In this document: positions 1-5,513 of the stretch, piece after piece | Layout: every line of letters begins with the position of its first letter | Numbering within the stretch: position 1 is the first letter of the stretch | NCBI GenBank assembly: GCA_900766945.1 | Contig: CAAFXD010000139.1 | Location: 1-5,513 of the forward strand | Length of the DNA: 5,513 nucleotides | Direction: 5' to 3' | DNA from: Clostridia bacterium | Lineage (GTDB): Bacteria; Bacillota; Clostridia; Oscillospirales; Acutalibacteraceae | The notes under the pieces: model-generated | Seen by the model: only the letters and a program-made list of their open reading frames with translations | Databases searched by the model: none | Told to the model about the DNA's origin: nothing | Translations under genes and position numbers: made by a program

Positions 1-972
1 AAAACCGAGGGCAACCTGAACAATGAAATCGGTATGCCGAAAACACTGTTCAGGGTTGACGATACAACCGAGGCGGCTGTGATTGAAATGGGCATGAACC
101 ATTTCGGTGAAATCGCACGCATGACTGCCGCCTGTCAGCCCGATGCGGCAATTATCACGAACATCGGGGTTTCCCACATCGAGTTTTTGGGCTCGCGCGA
201 CGGCATTTTGCAGGCGAAAACCGAAATTTTGCAAGGTATGCAGCCCGGCGCACCGCTGATTTTAAACGGCGATGACGATAAACTTTGGGGGTATGCAAAC
301 CCCGATTATAAATTGATTTATTTCGGTATCGACAATCCGAATGCCGATGTGCGTGCAAAAGCCATTCGAGAAGAAAACGGCGAAACCGCCTTTACCGTCT
401 GCTTTGACGGGAAAACGCAGGCGGTGCGTGTGCCGACTGTCGGCAAACACAATGTCTATGACGCGCTTGCCGCCTTTACGGCAGGGCTTGTGTGCGAAAT
501 CGTACCCGAAAAAATTGCCGCGGGGCTTCAAAACTTTGTCCCTGCGGGTATGCGTCAGCGGATACAGCAAGTCGGTGGCATTACCGTCATTGAGGACTGC
601 TACAACGCAAGTCCCGACTCGCAAAAAGCGGCGCTCAATGTGCTGTGCGCTACGAAGGCGAACCGAAAAATTGCTGTCTTAGGCGATATGTTGGAACTCG
701 GCAGTTTTTCCGAAACCGCCCACCGCGCCGTGGGGGAATACGCCGCTCAAAGCGCAGTAGATTTACTTTACTGTTATGGGCAAAACGCCGCATGGATTGC
801 CGAAGCGGCAAAAGGAACTGTAAAGACTTTTCACTTTACAGAAAAAGCAGCACTTACGGAGGCTTTGCTCTCCGAAGTGCAGGCGGGCGACGCGGTTTTG
901 TTTAAAGCCAGCCGCGGTATGGCGCTCGAAGAAGTGATCGAAAAACTCTATGGGGAGTGGAAGAAACAATGA
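1..972 (+). CDS. murF: MurF, UDP-MurNAc-tripeptide--D-Ala-D-Ala ligase (5'-partial)
   Basis: Cytoplasmic ATP-dependent Mur ligase that adds D-Ala-D-Ala to UDP-MurNAc-tripeptide, giving the pentapeptide used by MraY. The reading frame is open from base 1, so the gene starts upstream; the ATG at base 34 is internal to the conserved NNEIGMPKTL motif. The 323 visible residues compare with roughly 450 in the family, so about 130 N-terminal residues, including the P-loop GKTTTK, are missing. Visible motifs (numbered from base 1): KTEGNLNNEIG (1-11), IEMGMNHFGEI (28-38), TNIGVSHIEFLGS (53-65), AKTEIL (72-77, with the lysine that is carbamylated in Mur ligases), VGKHNVYDALAA (147-158), EDCYNASPDS (198-207), VLGDMLELG (226-234) and KASRGM (302-307). 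These cover the rest of the central ATPase domain and the C-terminal ligase domain. KASRGM differs slightly from the common KGSRGM. The stop TGA overlaps the mraY ATG, implying translational coupling. Two inverted repeats lie in the 3' part. Confidence 0.96.
   Translation, partial: KTEGNLNNEIGMPKTLFRVDDTTEAAVIEMGMNHFGEIARMTAACQPDAAIITNIGVSHIEFLGSRDGILQAKTEILQGMQPGAPLILNGDDDKLWGYANPDYKLIYFGIDNPNADVRAKAIREENGETAFTVCFDGKTQAVRVPTVGKHNVYDALAAFTAGLVCEIVPEKIAAGLQNFVPAGMRQRIQQVGGITVIEDCYNASPDSQKAALNVLCATKANRKIAVLGDMLELGSFSETAHRAVGEYAAQSAVDLLYCYGQNAAWIAEAAKGTVKTFHFTEKAALTEALLSEVQAGDAVLFKASRGMALEEVIEKLYGEWKKQ
818..841 (+). repeat. Perfect 8-bp inverted repeat inside murF
   Basis: CTGTAAAG (818-825) and CTTTACAG (834-841) are exact reverse complements separated by 8 bases. 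The repeat lies in coding sequence for the segment GTVKTFHFTE. Alone it is near what chance would give in a window of this size, but a second, stronger repeat follows immediately. Confidence 0.5.
850..880 (+). repeat. 11-bp inverted repeat with one bulge inside murF
   Basis: GCACTT (850-855) plus CGGAG (857-861) pair with CTCCG (870-874) plus AAGTGC (875-880), giving 11 base pairs with one unpaired A at 856 and an 8-base loop. It lies about 90 bases before the mraY start. No T-run follows, so it does not look like a terminator; an effect on mRNA stability or processing is only a possibility. Confidence 0.5.
952..957 (+). promoter_or_regulatory. Ribosome binding site of mraY inside the end of murF
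   Basis: GGGGAG lies 11 bases upstream of the ATG at 969, with a further GGAAG at 959-963. It decides between two possible starts. The upstream in-frame GTG at 957 directly abuts this motif and would have no usable spacing, while ATG 969 has acceptable spacing and gives the usual MraY N-terminus beginning in the first membrane helix. The site lies in murF coding sequence, as expected for a coupled, overlapping gene pair. Confidence 0.6.
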
Positions 973-2000
973 ATACCGTATTGGCAATCGTTCTTGCAAT
1001 CGCAATCAGTTTTTTAATTGCATTTTTACTCGGCTTCGTGCTGATACCGTGGCTTAGAAAACTGCATTTCGGGCAAACTATATTGGAAATCGGCCCCGCG
1101 TGGCACAAATCAAAACAGGGCACACCCGTTATGGGCGGGTTTATGTTTATTATCAGTACTGTGGTTGCCTTTGCCGTTGTGGCGCTGACGGATTATCTGC
1201 TCGGCGGAAAACTCTTGACCAGCGGCGTTTTGGTCGAGGACAGTATGAAAATCAAACTCATTGCGGGCATTTTGATGGCATTGGGCTTTGGGCTTATCGG
1301 CTTTGCGGACGATTATATCAAAGTCGTGAAAAAGCGCAATTTGGGGCTGACGATTACCCAAAAATCCATAGCGCAAATTCTTTTGATGCTCGCATACCTC
1401 GGCGCGCTGTATATGTCCGGCAATACCTATATGTATATTCCGTTTGTCGGCAATGTGGATTTGCACTTTTTCTTTTGGATTTTCGGTATGGCGGCGATTT
1501 ACGCGACGGTGAATGCCGTAAACTTCACCGACGGCGTAGACGGGCTTTGCGGCTCGGTTACCGCCGTTGCGGCGCTCGCGTTCATCATTGCCGCGTGCTT
1601 AAAGGGCCTGTTCGGTGTAAGTCTTTTGGCGGGGGCGTTAATGGGCGGTTGCCTCGGCTATCTCATTTGGAATTGGAATCCCTCGAAAATTATGATGGGC
1701 GACACGGGCTCTATGTTTTTGGGCGGTATGGTGGTTGCGCTCGCATATGCGATTGACTGCCCGCTGATGATTTTGTTCTTCGGCATTATTTATGTGATTG
1801 AAATGCTGTCGGATGTATTGCAAATCGGCTATTTCAAAGCGACGCACGGCAAGCGCATTTTCAAAATGGCACCGATTCACCATCATTTTGAAATGTGCGG
1901 TTGGAAAGAGAAAAAAATCGTGGTGATTTTCACCCTTGTCAACGCGCTCGGGGCGGCTGTGGGGCTGTTGCTGTTCTACTACGGCGGCGTGCGCGTATAA
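969..2000 (+). CDS. mraY: MraY, phospho-N-acetylmuramoyl-pentapeptide transferase
   Basis: Integral membrane enzyme that transfers phospho-MurNAc-pentapeptide from UDP to undecaprenyl phosphate, making lipid I on the cytoplasmic face. From ATG 969 the protein has 343 residues, slightly below typical family lengths of about 320-360. It is strongly hydrophobic, consistent with the ten helices of the family. Conserved motifs are GPAWHKSKQGTPVMGG (42-57), the catalytic aspartate pair ADDYIKV (113-119), NFTDGVDGL (185-193), NWNPSKIMMGDTGSMFLGG (235-253, Asp245 in the Mg/catalytic site) and APIHHHFE (301-308). All expected active-site residues are present. The start overlaps the murF stop by four bases (ATGA), so it is very likely translated by coupling. 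In most dcw clusters murD follows; here ftsW follows directly after 36 bases. An A7 run at 1911-1917 sits in codons for the EKKI segment and is unlikely to matter. Confidence 0.98.
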   Translation: MNTVLAIVLAIAISFLIAFLLGFVLIPWLRKLHFGQTILEIGPAWHKSKQGTPVMGGFMFIISTVVAFAVVALTDYLLGGKLLTSGVLVEDSMKIKLIAGILMALGFGLIGFADDYIKVVKKRNLGLTITQKSIAQILLMLAYLGALYMSGNTYMYIPFVGNVDLHFFFWIFGMAAIYATVNAVNFTDGVDGLCGSVTAVAALAFIIAACLKGLFGVSLLAGALMGGCLGYLIWNWNPSKIMMGDTGSMFLGGMVVALAYAIDCPLMILFFGIIYVIEMLSDVLQIGYFKATHGKRIFKMAPIHHHFEMCGWKEKKIVVIFTLVNALGAAVGLLLFYYGGVRV

Positions 2001-2002
2001 AC

Positions 2003-2018
2003 GGAATTTCGGAATTTC
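2003..2018 (+). repeat. Tandem GGAATTTC duplication in the mraY-ftsW gap
   Basis: The octamer GGAATTTC occurs twice head to tail (2003-2010 and 2011-2018), filling the space between the mraY stop and the ftsW ribosome binding site. It is not part of a visible hairpin and no protein-binding site is recognised. It could be a slippage duplication, or a trace of rearrangement at the point where murD is usually found. Confidence 0.7.
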
Positions 2019-2020
2019 TG

Positions 2021-2028
2021 AAAGGAGG
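2021..2028 (+). promoter_or_regulatory. Strong ribosome binding site of ftsW (AAAGGAGG)
   Basis: AAAGGAGG is a near-perfect Shine-Dalgarno match ending 8 bases before the TTG at 2037. It fixes the otherwise uncertain start: no in-frame ATG lies at suitable distance, and translation from this TTG gives a short basic tail followed by the first FtsW membrane helix. Confidence 0.88.
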
Positions 2029-2036
2029 AGAGCATT

Positions 2037-3302
2037 TTGGCGAATGCTGCTGCAAGACCCCAAAGAACCGCGGCCAAAAAAGCGCCGCAAAAAACAGCCA
2101 AAAAGCGTTCGGATTTTTGGGCGGTCGGCAAGCTCGATGTGCCGTTTTTGCTGTTGGTCATCACCATTTTGACCATCGGCCTTGTGATGCTGTTCTCCGC
2201 AAGCTATACTTACGCGTATTATAACGAAGGCGGCGACAGCGCATACTTTTTCAAACGCCAGCTGGTGTTTGCCGTAGCGGGCGTGATTGCCATGTTTTTG
2301 GTGTCGAAGGTGCGCTATGATTATTTTAAGCTGTTTGCCATTCCCGCCATCATTTTTTCGTGGTTTTTGTTGGTGATTGTTTTGTTCTTGCCGCCCGTCA
2401 AAGACGGCTTCCACCGATGGATTAACCTCGGGCTGTTCACCTTTCAGCCGTCGGAGATTGCAAAACTTGCAATTATTCTGTTTTGTGCGTGGCATATGGA
2501 CAAAAGCCACAACCGTATTATCGGTAAACGCGAAAACCCCTCGAAGTTTTCCAAAACCGTAAAAGAGCTGTCGAACGGCAAAATTGTGGTGTATGATTCC
2601 TTTGTGATGCTGTGCTTATACGGCGTTGTCATTGTCGTGACCGCCGGGCTTGTGTATCTGGAAAATCACCTGTCGGGTACGATTTTGATTTTGGCTATCG
2701 GTGTTGTAATGATGTTCTTGGGCGAAGTCAAACAGCATTGGTTTATTTTAATCGGGATTTTGGCGGTTGCCGCCGTGGTGTTCTTTATTTTTAATCCCGA
2801 AATTCTCGAAAAATATGCGGGCGAACGCATTACGGCGTGGCTCGACAAAACCTATGAGCCGCGCGGCGCACGCTGGCAAACGAACAACTCTTTGTACGCC
2901 ATCGGCTCGGGCGGATTGTTCGGCACGGGGCTCGGCAATTCCAAGCAAAAGCATTTGTATGTTTCCGAGCCGCAAAACGACTTCATTTTTGCGATTGTCT
3001 GTGAAGAACTCGGCTTTTTGCGTGCGGTGGGCATCATTCTTTTGTATGTTTTGTTGGTAGCGCGCGGCGTCAAAATCGGCTTGCGTGCCAAGGACCGATT
3101 CGGTGCACTGCTCGCAATGGGTATCGTGTTCCAAGTGGGGTTGCAAACCGCGCTCAATATCGCGGTTGTAACCGACGCTTTGCCGAATACCGGTATCAGC
3201 CTGCCGTTTTTCAGTTACGGCGGCACATCGTTGATGATGCTGTTGTTTGAAATGGGCGTGGTATTGTCGGTTTCCCGCTATTCCAGACTCGAAAAAAATT
3301 AA
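2037..3302 (+). CDS. ftsW: FtsW/SpoVE-type SEDS peptidoglycan glycosyltransferase
   Basis: Polytopic membrane protein of the SEDS family (FtsW, RodA, SpoVE), which polymerises lipid II into glycan strands with a partner class B PBP at the septum. It has 421 residues from a TTG start set by the strong upstream ribosome binding site. Residues 2-24 form a basic Ala/Lys/Arg tail, followed by about ten hydrophobic segments beginning near residue 35. Family motifs: RWINLGLFTFQPSEIAKLA (127-145), LENHLSGT (208-215), RWQTNNSLYAIGSGGLFGTG (279-298), EPQNDFIFAIVCEELG (311-326, Asp315 matching the essential SEDS aspartate) and NTGISLPFFSYGGTSL (384-399). The cytoplasmic stretch at about 154-187 looks some 20-25 residues longer than in Bacillus SpoVE. 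Position between mraY and murG matches both ftsW and Bacillus spoVE, so a division or sporulation role cannot be separated from sequence. murG follows after 24 bases. Confidence 0.95.
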   Translation: MANAAARPQRTAAKKAPQKTAKKRSDFWAVGKLDVPFLLLVITILTIGLVMLFSASYTYAYYNEGGDSAYFFKRQLVFAVAGVIAMFLVSKVRYDYFKLFAIPAIIFSWFLLVIVLFLPPVKDGFHRWINLGLFTFQPSEIAKLAIILFCAWHMDKSHNRIIGKRENPSKFSKTVKELSNGKIVVYDSFVMLCLYGVVIVVTAGLVYLENHLSGTILILAIGVVMMFLGEVKQHWFILIGILAVAAVVFFIFNPEILEKYAGERITAWLDKTYEPRGARWQTNNSLYAIGSGGLFGTGLGNSKQKHLYVSEPQNDFIFAIVCEELGFLRAVGIILLYVLLVARGVKIGLRAKDRFGALLAMGIVFQVGLQTALNIAVVTDALPNTGISLPFFSYGGTSLMMLLFEMGVVLSVSRYSRLEKN

Positions 3303-3306
3303 CCCG

Positions 3307-3313
3307 AAAGGGG
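3307..3313 (+). promoter_or_regulatory. Ribosome binding site of murG (AAAGGGG)
   Basis: AAAGGGG ends 13 bases before ATG 3327, a slightly long spacing. The start is nevertheless secure because the protein then opens directly with the conserved first glycine loop (AAGGTGGH). Confidence 0.6.
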
Positions 3314-3326
3314 AACATATAGCGTT

Positions 3327-4457
3327 ATGAAAATTGTATTTGCCGCAGGCGGTACGGGCGGACATATCAATCCTGCACTCAGCGCCGCAGGCGAGGTGCA
3401 ACGCCGTTATCCCGATGCCGAGATTTTGTTTATCGGCACGGCGGACCATATGGAGGCACGCTTGGTGCCCGCGGCGGGATTTGCGTTCAAAACCATTGAA
3501 ATTGCAGGCTTTCAACGAAAACCCACGCCGAAAAACATCCTGAAAAACATCAAAACCGTAGGGTTGCTGTTCAAATCCACAGGGGAAGTCAAAAAGATTT
3601 TAAAGCATTTTGCGCCCGATGTGGTTGTGGGCTTTGGCGGCTATGTCAGGGGACCGGTGCTGCGCACCCCCGCCAAAATGGGCATCAAAACCGCCATTCA
3701 CGAGCAAAACGCCTACCCGGGCGTAACGAATAAAGCGCTCGCAAAGACCGCCGACGCGATTATGCTCACCGTCGAGGCGGCAAAGGCGCATTTTCCAACC
3801 TGCAAAGTCGAACCGATTGTAACGGGACTGCCCGTGCGGCATGAGATTTTGGAGGCGGACCGTGATTTTGCGCGTGCCGCGCTCTCTGTGCCCGACAATG
3901 CAATGCTGATTTTGTCGATGGGCGGCAGTCTCGGCGCGAAAGCGATTAACGAGGCGATGACAGAACTCATTGCCGCGCGCTATACGGACAAAGACCTGTT
4001 TTTCCTGCACGCCACGGGCAAATACGGAAAATGGGTGCCCGACAAACTGCGCGAGCAGGGCGTGGATTTGGACAAGGCTAAAAATGTTGTCATTCGAGAA
4101 TACATTGACGATATGGATACCTGCCTTGCCGCCGCGGATTTGGTCATCGGCCGCGCGGGGGCGTCGTCTCTTTCCGAAATCGAGGCAACGGGCAAAGCCT
4201 CCATTTTAATTCCGTCACCGAATGTCGCTGAAAATCATCAGTACCACAATGCGATGGCACTTGTGAACAACGGTGCGGCGCAGATTTTAGAAGAAAAGGA
4301 TTTGACCGCCGAACGATTGATTGCGATGGTAGACGCCTTAAAGAATGACCGTAAAGCCTTACAGGCACTCGGCGATAACGCCAAAAAAATGGCGGTAACC
4401 GATTCCGCAAAAGTGATTTGCGATATGATCGTTTCGTTGGCACAGCCCGCAGAGTAA
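3327..4457 (+). CDS. murG: MurG, UDP-GlcNAc:lipid I N-acetylglucosaminyltransferase
   Basis: Peripheral membrane GT-B glycosyltransferase (family GT28) that adds GlcNAc from UDP-GlcNAc to lipid I, forming lipid II on the inner membrane face. It has 376 residues, close to the usual 355-375. The N-terminal acceptor domain shows glycine loop 1, AAGGTGGHINPALS (6-19, with His13), glycine loop 2, GFGGYVRGP (102-110), and IHEQNAYPGVTNK (124-136). The C-terminal donor domain shows MGGSLGAKAINE (198-209), GRAGASSLSEIEATGK (275-290, with Glu284 matching the ribose-binding glutamate) and ENHQYHNAMALVNNGAA (302-318). All key binding residues appear intact. It lies between ftsW, which uses its product, and murA. 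It ends with TAA, followed by the longest spacer in the window. Confidence 0.98.
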   Translation: MKIVFAAGGTGGHINPALSAAGEVQRRYPDAEILFIGTADHMEARLVPAAGFAFKTIEIAGFQRKPTPKNILKNIKTVGLLFKSTGEVKKILKHFAPDVVVGFGGYVRGPVLRTPAKMGIKTAIHEQNAYPGVTNKALAKTADAIMLTVEAAKAHFPTCKVEPIVTGLPVRHEILEADRDFARAALSVPDNAMLILSMGGSLGAKAINEAMTELIAARYTDKDLFFLHATGKYGKWVPDKLREQGVDLDKAKNVVIREYIDDMDTCLAAADLVIGRAGASSLSEIEATGKASILIPSPNVAENHQYHNAMALVNNGAAQILEEKDLTAERLIAMVDALKNDRKALQALGDNAKKMAVTDSAKVICDMIVSLAQPAE

Positions 4458-4478
4458 TCACCGCCGAGGGCACCTTTG

Positions 4479-4518
4479 CATAGGATAAAACGCAGAGGGG
4501 AATTCCCCGCTTCCTATG
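4479..4518 (+). repeat. Stem-loop in murG-murA spacer
   Basis: The outer arms CATAGGA (4479-4485) and TCCTATG (4512-4518) are perfectly complementary over 7 bp. Inside them GGGG (4497-4500) and CCCC (4505-4508) form an inner stem closing an AATT loop. AGA (4494-4496) and GCT (4509-4511) extend it by two pairs with one A-G mismatch. An 8-base bulge (4486-4493) is left on the 5' side. The absence of a U-tract after the stem argues against an intrinsic terminator. It ends two bases before the murA ribosome binding site. Confidence 0.6.
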
Positions 4519-4520
4519 GT

Positions 4521-4526
4521 AAGGGG
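4521..4526 (+). promoter_or_regulatory. Ribosome binding site of murA (AAGGGG)
   Basis: AAGGGG ends 8 bases before TTG 4535, which is good spacing and supports this start. The resulting N-terminus places the conserved Lys-Asn pair at residues 22-23, exactly as in characterised MurA proteins. Confidence 0.75.
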
Positions 4527-4534
4527 TGCTGAAC

Positions 4535-5513
4535 TTGGAAAAAATCATCATTCACGGGCAAAAGCGCCTAAACGGCGAAATCGAGGTGCACGGTTCTAAA
4601 AACAGCGCTTTGCCGATTTTGGCGGCGTCTGCACTTGTGGGCGGCGTTTCGGAAATACATAACTGTCCGCGCCTGTCCGATGTGGACGCGGCAATTAAAA
4701 TTCTCACGCATCTCGGTTGCCGTGTCAGCCGTACCGGGCACACGGTCACGGTGGATGCAAGCGGTATGTCGGGTTGTGAAATTCCCGACGAACTGATGCG
4801 CGAAATGCGCTCCTCGGTTGTTTTCTTGGGCGCGATTTTGGGGCGCACAAAAGAAGCGCGTCTGTCCACGCCCGGCGGGTGCGAAATCGGTCTTCGGCCG
4901 ATAGATTTACATTTGTCTGCTATGGAACAGCTCGGTGCAAAACTCACCGAGGACGCCGGCAAATTGCAGTTCAAAGCCCCCGACGGGCTTACGGGCGCGC
5001 GGATTACCTTGACCTTCCCGAGCGTCGGCGCAACGGAGAATATCATTATCGCCGCCGCGACGGCAAAGGGCAGAACGGTGCTGACCAACGCCGCGCGCGA
5101 GCCGGAAATCAGCGACTTGGCAGATTATTTGAATGCCTGCGGCGCGCATATCCACGGCGCGGGGGACAGCACCGTCGTCATAGACGGCGTGCCCGCCCTG
5201 CACGGCACAAGTCATACGGTCATTCCCGACCGCATTGCCGCCTCCACCTATTTGTTGGCGGGCGCTGTTACCCAAGGGCGCATTTGCGTGCGAGATATTA
5301 TTCCCGCGCATTTGGGCGCGCTCTTGCCCGTGCTCAAAGAGGCGGGCTGTGATTTGCGTTGCAGTGACCGTTGGATTTGTTTAAGCGCGCCGCCGCGTTT
5401 GCACCGTGTAAAAATGACAAGAACCATGCCCTATCCGGGCTTTCCGACCGATGTGCAGGCGCCGCTTTCCGCGATGCTGACCGTGGCAGACGGCACTTCG
5501 GTCATTGTGGAAA
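4535..5513 (+). CDS. murA: MurA, UDP-GlcNAc 1-carboxyvinyltransferase (3'-partial)
   Basis: Cytoplasmic enzyme of the first committed peptidoglycan step, transferring enolpyruvate from PEP to UDP-GlcNAc; it is the fosfomycin target. The frame opens at TTG 4535 and remains open to the window edge, giving 326 complete codons of a family length near 420, so about 90-100 C-terminal residues lie outside. Visible motifs: GSKNSALPIL (20-29, Lys22 and Asn23 of the active site), MRSSVVFLGAIL (91-102, Arg92), the loop PGGCEIGLRPIDLH (113-126) with catalytic Cys116 and Arg121, FPSVGATEN (161-169), IPDRIAAST (230-238) and YPGFPTDVQAP (300-310) with the catalytic aspartate Asp306. Cys116 retains the fosfomycin-reactive form, not the Asp variant of naturally resistant bacteria. 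IPDRIAAST departs mildly from the common DRIEAGT. Position after murG is typical of clostridial clusters, suggesting the principal MurA copy. Confidence 0.96.
   Translation, partial: MEKIIIHGQKRLNGEIEVHGSKNSALPILAASALVGGVSEIHNCPRLSDVDAAIKILTHLGCRVSRTGHTVTVDASGMSGCEIPDELMREMRSSVVFLGAILGRTKEARLSTPGGCEIGLRPIDLHLSAMEQLGAKLTEDAGKLQFKAPDGLTGARITLTFPSVGATENIIIAAATAKGRTVLTNAAREPEISDLADYLNACGAHIHGAGDSTVVIDGVPALHGTSHTVIPDRIAASTYLLAGAVTQGRICVRDIIPAHLGALLPVLKEAGCDLRCSDRWICLSAPPRLHRVKMTRTMPYPGFPTDVQAPLSAMLTVADGTSVIVE

Larger units (their letters stand above)
4458..4534 (+). promoter_or_regulatory. murG-murA spacer, candidate structured leader of murA
   Basis: This 77-base interval is the longest non-coding stretch here. 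It contains the stem-loop at 4479-4518, the AAGGGG ribosome binding site of murA at 4521-4526, and an 18-codon possible leader ORF (TTG 4476 to TGA 4532) preceded by GAGGG at 4466-4470. I see no convincing -35/-10 promoter and no terminator T-run, so the operon probably reads through. A regulatory role is inference only. Confidence 0.4.

Noticed and set aside
34..972. murF starting at ATG 34
   Set aside because: This ATG falls within the conserved NNEIGMPKTL motif, and the frame is open and family-like back to base 1.
1100..1756. 218-codon + strand frame inside mraY
   Set aside because: Out-of-frame shadow of mraY; its translation is Arg/Cys-rich without any family motif, whereas the mraY frame carries all catalytic motifs.
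957..2000. mraY starting at GTG 957
   Set aside because: The GTG directly abuts the GGGGAG motif with no spacing; ATG 969 is better placed and overlaps the murF stop in the usual ATGA arrangement.
2076..2082. AAAAAAG slippery heptamer early in ftsW
   Set aside because: The reading frame divides it as AAA AAA G, which is the wrong phase for -1 frameshifting, and the gene is uninterrupted.
1638..2510. 290-codon open frame on the - strand across mraY and ftsW
   Set aside because: It is antisense to two clear genes, its translation is rich in His/Gln/Arg with no recognisable domain, and it is explained by codon bias of the + strand genes.
2748..3515. 255-codon open frame on the - strand across ftsW and murG
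   Set aside because: Shadow of two well-supported genes; low-complexity composition and no recognisable motif.
4497..4520. Intrinsic terminator between murG and murA
   Set aside because: The inner GC stem is only four pairs and no run of T follows.
4879..5352. 157-codon + strand frame inside murA
   Set aside because: Arg-rich out-of-frame shadow; the murA frame is open from 4535 to the edge with all expected motifs.
1..5513. Hidden accessory, defence or mobile system
   Set aside because: Over 97% of the window is intact core cell-wall genes on one strand; there are no transposase, integrase, phage, toxin or CRISPR signals and no obvious shift in composition.

Overview
The window is a stretch of the dcw (division and cell wall) gene cluster, all on the + strand. 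It holds five tightly packed genes in the order murF (5' end outside the window), mraY, ftsW, murG and murA (3' end outside the window). I see no mobile elements, RNA genes, CRISPR arrays or foreign-looking segments. The largest gap between genes is 77 bases.

The organism is most likely a mid-GC Firmicute, probably a clostridium of the Ruminococcaceae/Oscillospiraceae type. This is inferred from strong AAAGGAGG-type ribosome binding sites, two TTG start codons, murA placed directly after murG, and the style of the protein sequences (for example MurF with EMGMNHFGEI and EDCYNASPDS). No exact taxon can be named from the sequence alone.

Layout: 1-972 is the C-terminal ~323 residues of MurF. Its stop overlaps the mraY start (ATGA at 969-972). 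mraY runs 969-2000. A 36-base gap contains a tandem GGAATTTC duplication and an excellent ribosome binding site, followed by ftsW (2037-3302, TTG start). After 24 bases comes murG (3327-4457). A 77-base spacer with a stem-loop leads to murA, which starts at TTG 4535 and runs off the right edge.

The genes form a nearly complete lipid II assembly line. MurA commits UDP-GlcNAc to peptidoglycan synthesis. MurF finishes the UDP-MurNAc-pentapeptide. MraY moves it onto undecaprenyl phosphate to give lipid I, and MurG adds GlcNAc to give lipid II. FtsW (a SEDS glycosyltransferase) polymerises lipid II at the septum. All key catalytic motifs that fall inside the window are intact, so these look like functional core genes and not an undescribed system.

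The points worth a second look are subtle: murD is absent from its usual place between mraY and ftsW; the murG-murA spacer has a hairpin, a possible competing pairing with the murA ribosome binding site and a possible 18-codon leader ORF; the end of murF holds two adjacent inverted repeats; and FtsW has an enlarged cytoplasmic loop and a basic N-terminal tail.
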